NCBI GenBank assembly: GCA_014607495.2
Contig: CP053148.1
Location: 5,704,001 to 5,768,000 of the forward strand
Reading direction: 5' to 3'
DNA from: Carposina sasakii
Taxonomy: Eukaryota; Arthropoda; Insecta; Lepidoptera; Carposinidae
Length of the DNA: 64,000 nt
A program made the position numbers and the translations under genes. This document shows, in pieces, positions 48,901 to 57,900 of this stretch; the first letter of the stretch is position 1, and each line of letters opens with the position of its first letter. The notes below the pieces were generated by a model. That model saw only the letters and a program-made list of their open reading frames with translations. It did no database searches and was not told the DNA's origin.

Positions 48901-51900
48901 AGGTCTGCAATGACACTTGAAAAAAATTATGTAGGCATCATTTGAGCAACCCACGATCTACTATTAACAAAATTAATTAATGCTATGTTTGTTAAATCGA
49001 CTACGAATTCCACAAAACAGTGATAATCGTACCTCGATCGCGTACTGCATTTAGTACTAATTACTCTCGTAAATCTGTGGAATGCCCCTCAAAATTAGCG
49101 ATACTCGCTTTATATAACGTCCATATATCAAGAGTGCAAGTCGAGACAATATAAACACAATAGTTGGGTGTAAAAAGCCGGGCTTGAGAGATGGCTCATA
49201 AAACTAAACAAGGGCCTACGTCCGGAGATGTGTCAAGATAGCTTGCGACGGGGGGCGAAGGCCTGGCGCCGTCCACACTCCCCGATACCCAATTAGAAGC
49301 ACACCTTTTGGACATGTGCTCTCGCTCGGCGCTAACTAACGCCTAAAAACCCACGGCAGGGGAACTACATCCGTTACCGTTTATCACTTTTTTCGACGAT
49401 TCGAGTTGACGTTTGCCCGTCGTCGATAAATCTCGGCATGGCAAATCGATGGGTTTTGCGTTACATAGATTGGTTTTTATGCAAATTTTATTTGAAATGT
49501 ATGCAATTTAAATACAACCATATTTAGTAAATAAAAATAACATTTAAGTTAGAATTTTTATGAATTTTTGGGGTATGTGCAATAGAATTTTGTTATTTCA
49601 AGAAGGTTTAAATACCTTGGGTATGGTTAGTCTGTCAACACAAAAATTCAGTTTTCTAGAAGCCTTGAATGATTAAAGATTTATCGACGGAATAGGATAG
49701 AAATCTTACCTTAGTCTTGACGAGTTTTCCATTTTCCTTGCACATTTTCGCGAGGGCATGGTACTCCCCCCTCGCCGCGCACAGGATCCACTGCTTCTGC
49801 TTCGAGTCTAACGGATCTGACTCATTTTTCTGATCCAACTACAATAAAAACACACACAACACCTTACTTTCCACATATTCAAAGACTTCACACTTTAAAA
49901 TTAAATTGAATGTTTTTGACAAAATTTTAAAATGTAAAATGTTAAAATATAAAATTCAATTACGGATATCTGTTAAATATGTGTTGTTTTTTTTTACTGA
50001 CAATTCAGGTTGAGGAAAATGTGTTTAATATGAACTTGAATTTCAATGACTGGATAAAGAAATTAAATTAAAAACTCTGAATAAAATTCCAATTATCACC
50101 AGTAAAAATGAAAATGAAATGCTTAGTTCAAAAATACTCACCGAAACCCTGTCTTCTTCATCAACGCTCTAAAAAAGAAAATAACGAATAAGTAAGTAGG
50201 TACTATGAAATACCTAATGTAGTTACACGATAAGTGCGTGTATTTCACAAACTAATTTCAATCACAATAGCAATGCATAATGTCAAAACAATAGATAACC
50301 GGGCCCTAATCCGCTGAAAAACACGAACACAAGACACTAAAACAGAAGCCAGATGTCCATCCATAAAACCAATTAAAATTTTAATCGCATATGTTTCAAC
50401 AATTTATTAAATTAAACCAACTAACTAACAACTAAAACCAAACATAATAACATGCATAATGTCAAAACAATAGATAATAATAAAAACATAAAACATGTCC
50501 ATCCAGAGCCAACAATTTATTAAATTAAGCACTTCAACGACTCAAGGACTTAAAACAAAAGATTAGAAATATGTATAAATAAAGACGATATTTACATACA
50601 TAATAAATATCTTAACGACACATATAAATTAATCGGAACCTAATATTTCAAAATTAATAAATGAGTACTTATATTGTGAAAATAATATTTTGAATTAATG
50701 GTCGATAAATTCGAATTCTCCCGTCTTCAGGCTTGCGCTGGTATTGGGGGCTACGGGCATTAAGCGTAAGCGTAACGTTAAGTTTTTGTCATAAGAAGTC
50801 ATAAGCATTGGATAATACAGTTCTGTTTTGCGGTAAATATGGCTGGAGTTGGGGTCTTTGTCGACGGAGGCCTGGGCGTGCGCAGCGCAGCATGAGTGCC
50901 TTACCACCTGTCGTTACATATTTATGCCTACACTATTGGCCGCACTGTTAGGGACTTCGATATTGACAAGATAACATCCTTAATGTGATGTGTTTGATTT
51001 AATAATAAGATTGAGTTTGTACGTTGCCAGCTTTATATGTTGCGATTGGGACAATTAAAAGTAAATGTTTACAAGCTGCTTAGATTACTTTGTTGCCAAT
51101 CAAAAATGAAAAATACACATATCCATCCTTGACTATAATCCACATTGTTAGACATCTCAATCTATGACTCGAAGAACAAAAACCAAGATCAAGAATAAAT
51201 AAACTGAAAATATACAACTACTAGCTGTTGCTCACGGCTCCGCTCGGATGGATGTAGCTTATTGCGTGGAAGGTATAAAAATAGTTTTACTATTCGCAGA
51301 CCTACCGAATAAAGTATAAAATTTCACAAAAATCGGTCAAGTCGTTTCGGAAGAGCTTGGTAACAAACACCGTGACACCAGAGTTTTAAATATTAGATAT
51401 GCCCATCTTGCGGAATTTCGATGACGAAATACCAACGTAAACGTAACTATACAATATATTTCCGTTTCCATAATATTTTTTATGTTGTACTCGAAAGCGC
51501 CATCGCGTCGCCGAAGGCACCAGGCGCGCTCACCAGGACGCCTGACGCATCGGGGTGTTCGCATTATGATGCCAGCGGCTACGGCCAATGATTCACTACA
51601 CACAGCTCACAAATACACACAGATCTATTGAGACTCTAATAAGGGATCCACTAAGGGAAGATAGGCAATGGTCCATATGGAACTGGGTGATAACGGTTTT
51701 CTTGAAACATGAAAGGAACAATGCTAGAATACTGCTTTAAAAACCATACAACAGGTCAATGGTAAATTAAACTTATTAATGTCTGTATGATAAACTTCCT
51801 GGCTCTATATGAGAATCAAGAGCTACCTGAGTTGAAATTATATTGTTTGTAGACGTTCATTAGATGGATATAAAAATTTTCAAGATAACATAAAATAGAA

Positions 51901-54900
51901 GACAACAGTCTTCACACAATAGTCAATATATCTCATAAGTGAAATGCAAATAAATCATTTGGGAATGTACGCAGTAATTGTTTCTACGTTACCAAATAAA
52001 AACTTCCGATCTATTACAGAATGACACAGCCAATTGTTTTATCTTACGGAGCGTGCATTTTGCGCCGACTCACTTTTATCTTTCAATAGCTGACAGCTAA
52101 TTCATCCGTTCCTATTTTCCATCACTTCGACAAGGCTCGTTGACTGTGGCATCCGCGACGTTGATGGCTGCAAGTGATTCTCAGGCTCGAATAGCGGAGG
52201 GAACAATGAAATCGGTCATATTTTCCTGCCAGCCCGCAACGGACCGTGATAGCTTATCGCCTGCATCGTGCATAACAACCATGCGTTTATACAAAACGAT
52301 GATGACGTATATTTAAAATGAAGCTTATTTTTCGCTAACCTCTTGAAGGATTTATAACATTGTAAGGGATTTTAAAACAATAGACGGCAATTTGTTTACT
52401 AAAGTGAAATTATGAGGTATTAACGCAATTGCATCAGTACTTAGTGTTAAAACCATCTTACAGTCATCACACCTCTCAGATTTTAATGATGCCAGTAAGT
52501 TGAACTAAAATTAAACATGAGACGGGACGGAGAGAGTAATAAAAGGTTTACTGAGTGCTTAGCCACTAAAAACGAATTGAATTTCGTCTTTAGCACATAC
52601 TAAGGACGAACTTTAAAGGTAAGAATGAAACTAGCTCCCCGCTTCCACGAAGTGACACTCGCTAGAATGTCATTTCGCAGAGCTTTTATAAATCAACGCC
52701 TTAATGGGAGAATTAACGCGGGGAGTTGGAAATTTAAAACAAAAAGCGACAACGCGGTAGGCGAAGCATAAGCCACGAATGACCTTTTTCGAGCGTTAAT
52801 GGCACACGTGCGCTTTGGAGTCACACGACAGTAATTGTCCAGGGACAATCGACCGCAAGTCACGAGCCGTAGCTCAATACGCTGTGGATACAACGCGCAT
52901 AATGATGCTAATATTATACTCAAACATTAGCTTGATACATATTAATTCCGCCTCACAATTCTGGGTAATAAAAAGCGGATTGAAATCCTATTAAATTCAA
53001 ATTATAATGCGAATGCAAATTACAAAACTTTGATAGCTAATCGAGTAAAATTGCTCGATATAAGGGCAGAAAATGAAACTTAATTCAGATATCTTCTCGA
53101 CGCTGCTCTCACCCAAAGCGATGGAAAAAACGCGACGATTAAGCTCCTTGAACTTAATGTATCCTTTTTATAGCTTCATAGTTGAAGGTTTAAATAAAAT
53201 CGTTGAAGATTGATATTTGAAAGTATTCCATCTACAAGCGGAAGTGATATACGTCGTCGTATGTCTATTTCTGTTTTGATTTATGATTGAAGCGCGATCT
53301 CTTTCAACCTAGTGACGATGTGACATATTATAGTGAGTAACGGTGTTTTCATTTATTATTTATTGGTTTCTGCGTCGTTTGCTTAAGTGACAGACATCCT
53401 ACAGAATTGTCACGGTTTTAGCAGCTAATAGATTTATTTTACAAGGGAACCGCCGCCCTTACTTCACTCAGGATCACAAACACTGCCCCGCATCATTTTT
53501 ACGTTTTGCCCTCAAATCTAGTTTCCTACGAATACCTATAGGTATTGAATTAATTTAAAGGTATAAAGTAGCCTAAAATATTATTTAAAAACATCTTAAT
53601 TCCTGCATCTACCTAAATGACTTGACAAAAGCAGATCGGTTTCTTATCCAGTTAATGTAAACCAGGCTAAATAAGGATAGATTCCTCTCTAAATTATTTT
53701 TACGGACATTTAACAAAGTAAAGTTTAAAGTATACCAGCATAAAAGTAAAAAAGCCAACTACTTAATAGACATTATTTTAAAATGAAAATATTTTTTAGT
53801 ACAAAGTTTGAAAATACGAGTATATACTACAACGTTGACATACTAAGCAACATAATTGAACGGCTAAAACTTTAGTTACAAACATGGAAGCAAATGAGTT
53901 CACCCCCACAGATGAACTCCACGGAAAAATCACTGCAAACACCTGCCTTAACACGTAGGTTAATGGGAGCCTTAAGTCCCTTTAATAGGGTACGTGATAT
54001 AAAGCAATTGTTGAGTCCATTAGGTGCCGAGGCGTACGCCAGTTCGCTACACGTCGTTTCAGTCATGAAGACCTCTGACATAGGCGCTAGAGTCATCGTA
54101 GCTCTGCCTTGTTTCATTTAGTATCATCAAATTCCGCGAGACGTCGTAATTGGAACGGATATTAATATTTGTCATTAGGAGCTTTGTTGTTAACGTTGGC
54201 TCCCTCGTGTAGGGGTTGCCCCGGGATGATCACAAATTTTATTAAACAAAAATTTTTAGGCGACATCAGAACAGCACGCTGGTTGTTCCCATAATGTGTC
54301 CTCAGGGAATAGTGCTATGTTTTGTACATTCGCCGCTTTTTTTTTTCAATTCAAAGTACCCGTCCCGGGCACGTTTACTCAGAACTATCAGCAATAAAAA
54401 CAGTATTAAAATTTAAATGGAAGTCCTTCTGATTGTTTTAGAAAGCAATCTGCTCTTAGGTTATATTGCTGTTGCAGTAGCAATGCAGGTAATTGTAGTT
54501 GAGTTTTGTCAATGTCTTTTGAAGTACCTACAAAGATCACCCTATTAACTCTTGACATTTTATTTACGCACTAGCTTTTGCCTGCTACTTTGTCTGTGTA
54601 TTACATAAATTGGACTAAAAATAATATTTCTAAATTATTATTGGCACTGATAATTTTGCTACATATTAAGCCCCTAGGCTCCCCTAGGGCTAAATGACCT
54701 TTCCATTTCCTTATTTTCACAATTAAATTACTTGTATAAGATGCACATATATTTAGTAGTAATGTGTATGTGTGCCTATCATACATAGGTATCTATCGCC
54801 CAGACCGACTTGGGCATTAAGTTTTATTTAAGTACTTTATTTTTCTGTACCACATTATCAAAACTAGCCTAAAAAAATAATCCGTCATAAGTTCGTAAGT

Positions 54901-57900
54901 CATTATACAGGGTGTAACAAAAGAGGTATGTTAAGCGAAAAGCTATGCAAACAGTCCACTTAAAGGAACCTACCTACAAAAATTAAGACTCAAAATCACA
55001 TACATATTTATTTTTCTAGACAGTATGGAGAATTCCTAAACAACTCAGGAATGTTCATACAATTTTGAGTCTCACATTTTGGAAATAGGTTCTCTATAGT
55101 GAGCTATTTATTTACATAGCTTTGCGCTTAACATACCCTTTCTGTTACACCCTGTATAATTATGTACATATTAATTTATTTATATCAAGAACTACAATTT
55201 CCCTTTCCGTCCCGACGTCATGGAGCGATCACGAAAAATGATTATCGATAATAATCAGATTCGACATCATTCAGCCCGCCAAAGGGCCATGGCGGAGGCC
55301 TTACAATTCAATTAGCAGCACCAGGTGTCGGCGCGAACTAAATTTTCATCCGAACCGAACCGCAAAACTTTGAACGGTTCATTCAACAGTTTTATTAGAG
55401 CAAATCGCGCAAAGTTTATTCATAGGTCTTTCGTTTGACCTTTTTGTTGATTTGATTGAACTAATGGCAATTTTGTGATGATGACTTGTAAAAATTAATT
55501 TGGCAATTTTGAAATGATAGGTTTTAATTAGCAATGACTGTATGGTACGTGTGTGATGCAACAGTGGTCAGCTCGCATAGTGCTGAAGACTGTACCCTTA
55601 ATTAAATATGCCAAAATCGCACGTCCTCTCGTGTCGCGAAAACCTGATTGTAACACGTAAATGACTATTGAGGGATCGCCCACCACCGGGCCCTATACCC
55701 TCCGCTGACCCTCGGATCTGCCTACTCATGATCACGAACACAAGACACTACAGTCGCAACGAGAAGCCAGATCCAAGCACCTAGCATGCAAGCATAAATA
55801 CATAGCTGCTAATCCGAAAACCAATTAAAATTTTAATCGACATATAAATGACGTTCACGCGGCTGTTTCTGAAATGGGGTAGCCTGAACTGCAGCATCGC
55901 GATGGAGACACTACAGCCATGCTTCACATAACGGGGCTAGATCTAACATGATTAGTCAGCGATATTTTACAGGAACATACATTTTCCAGCCCCTTTTCTT
56001 TTCTATGCTTAGTGCACTTTCTGTTCCTATGAGTAATGTCGCTATAACTAGTTTCGGATGAGCGAAGCACCGTGTGACATAGAAATCTTATACCTTCAAT
56101 TCACAGATCATACCTCTCCCAATCGCCTTATAATTATATACCATCACAGGTGAACCGTTTTATAAAAAGATCGCCTAATTCTGTGCCTTTAGCATATGTT
56201 CAAACAAATTTCTGTGTAAATTATCAATATTAACATTATTAACAGTGATGTCGTGCGAGGCCAGCAGGTGCCGCAGTCCAGGCGGCTCCTCAAAACACCC
56301 TCATTACAATTAACCCACTCAATAATTATCTAAGTAAATACTAACTGTGGCTTTTAAACAAAATTATATTCTAACAAGCATCATAATTAAAGTGATTAAT
56401 GCGCAATTAGTGGGAGTTTGTTGACGTATTTTGGAATTTTTACTGATTTAAATTGCCTCATTGTCCGGCTGATGCGTTTCGGTTACTGCAATTGTCTTGG
56501 ACAGTTCGTCAAAGCATTTAATTAACTTACGCTCGTATTCTAAGTTATTTTCCCTTAGGTGAGACATCGTACATACATTGCTTTGTATTATATTTTTTTA
56601 TGGTTGACTATGATTAAAGGTTATGCTTATGGGGTTAGTGTGTATCCCAATCGTTCGTGAACACGTTCACGTCAAAGTTTAGTAGTAGTTACCCAATCGG
56701 CACGACGACGGCTTTTTCGGATAAATATATGACTCGTTTTTCCGCTACACGCCACCACCACGACACGATATTTCGTCATCTTATAGGGATAAGATGACGA
56801 AATATCGTGGTCGTGACTCGTGTCACTGTCGTGTCGTCTAGTGTGAAAACGTAGTGAGGTTGTTTTTACTTTTATTCGAATTGAATGTTTCGATAATTTT
56901 TAGATCTTGGCTGTCGCTCGTAAAATTGTTACATTGCCTTGAGCTTTGGTTTCCTAGAATAGCGGTGCCGTCATATAGCAATCGTACGTACGTAAAACAC
57001 GCTATTACATATTACGGTGCCGAGATGTTAACATATCCTGCAAAGCCACTATCTAATGAACTTATCGCTTACCTAAGAAAATAAACAGGTCCTCTATTAT
57101 TTCCGTGTTATACCAGAATATTAAAATGTTCATATCGAATATTAAAATGTATATATTATTAAGGTAGCCACTATATTAGTATCCGTAGCTTCGAGAGATT
57201 GCTAGAGTGCGTTTCACGAAATGGTTCCTTTGAACGAGGGCGCTACTTGCTTTGTGTCAGACTACATTAACCGTGTAACTGCATACAGTAAATGTTAATT
57301 CAGAAATCAGGCACGGGAGTTATTCTATGAAATCTTGTTCTTCTATACATATAATAAAAATGTAACGGATCGCTGTCTATACATGGAAGATATATGAGAA
57401 AAAATATTATAGGAGACCTTTATCAATACAATAGTACCCAAAAGAATGTTTGGAATTTTTGTCTGTTTGTCTGTGCGTTTGTGCACGCTAATCTCAGAAA
57501 CGCCTGAACCGATTTCCATTCAGTTTTCAGGAATATATTGTGACAGGTCCCATTTAACATATAGGCTACTTTTTATCCCAGGAAAATTTATTCTGGATAA
57601 TTTTGAAATTTTGTTTTTTCTGTAGTCCACGCGGACGGAGTCGCGGTCGTTCACTAGTACCTACTATATCTGTTATTTTATTTTAATTAAGTCCTAAATA
57701 AAGTGTTCTAAAAAAGATGTAAATTATTTTTGGTACCAGATCTATAGCTCCATTTTATACACTTACGTTTATTATGTAGTAACCTAGTTTGAATCTGCTT
57801 TTGTAACTAATAATTTTCTCTCAAAATCAAATTCAAATTATGCTTGCATTCATAATCTTCTCTTCAACAAATGCGAAAAATATTCCTGCCCCCCTAGCAT

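Larger units (their letters stand above)
31671..49709. other. SOWAH intron 4 (18.0 kb)
   Basis: This is the largest intron. Its left half contains the LINE, the SINE and the inverted repeat pair. From about 40.6 to 49.6 kb few repeats are seen, and several GC-rich non-coding patches stand out (42,835-42,925; 44,150-44,240; 46,425-46,505; 49,195-49,290). A stub of a lepidopteran repeat (gattcagcggtttaggtgct...cgaggttaaaaa) lies at 31,790-31,918. Open stretches up to 120 codons here lack splice structure or domains. Confidence 0.7.

Noticed and set aside
49656..49838. Reading past the exon 4 donor as a terminal exon
   Set aside because: The frame continues for only 17 codons to a stop and would remove the ankyrin repeats. 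The GTAAGA donor and downstream exons fit far better.
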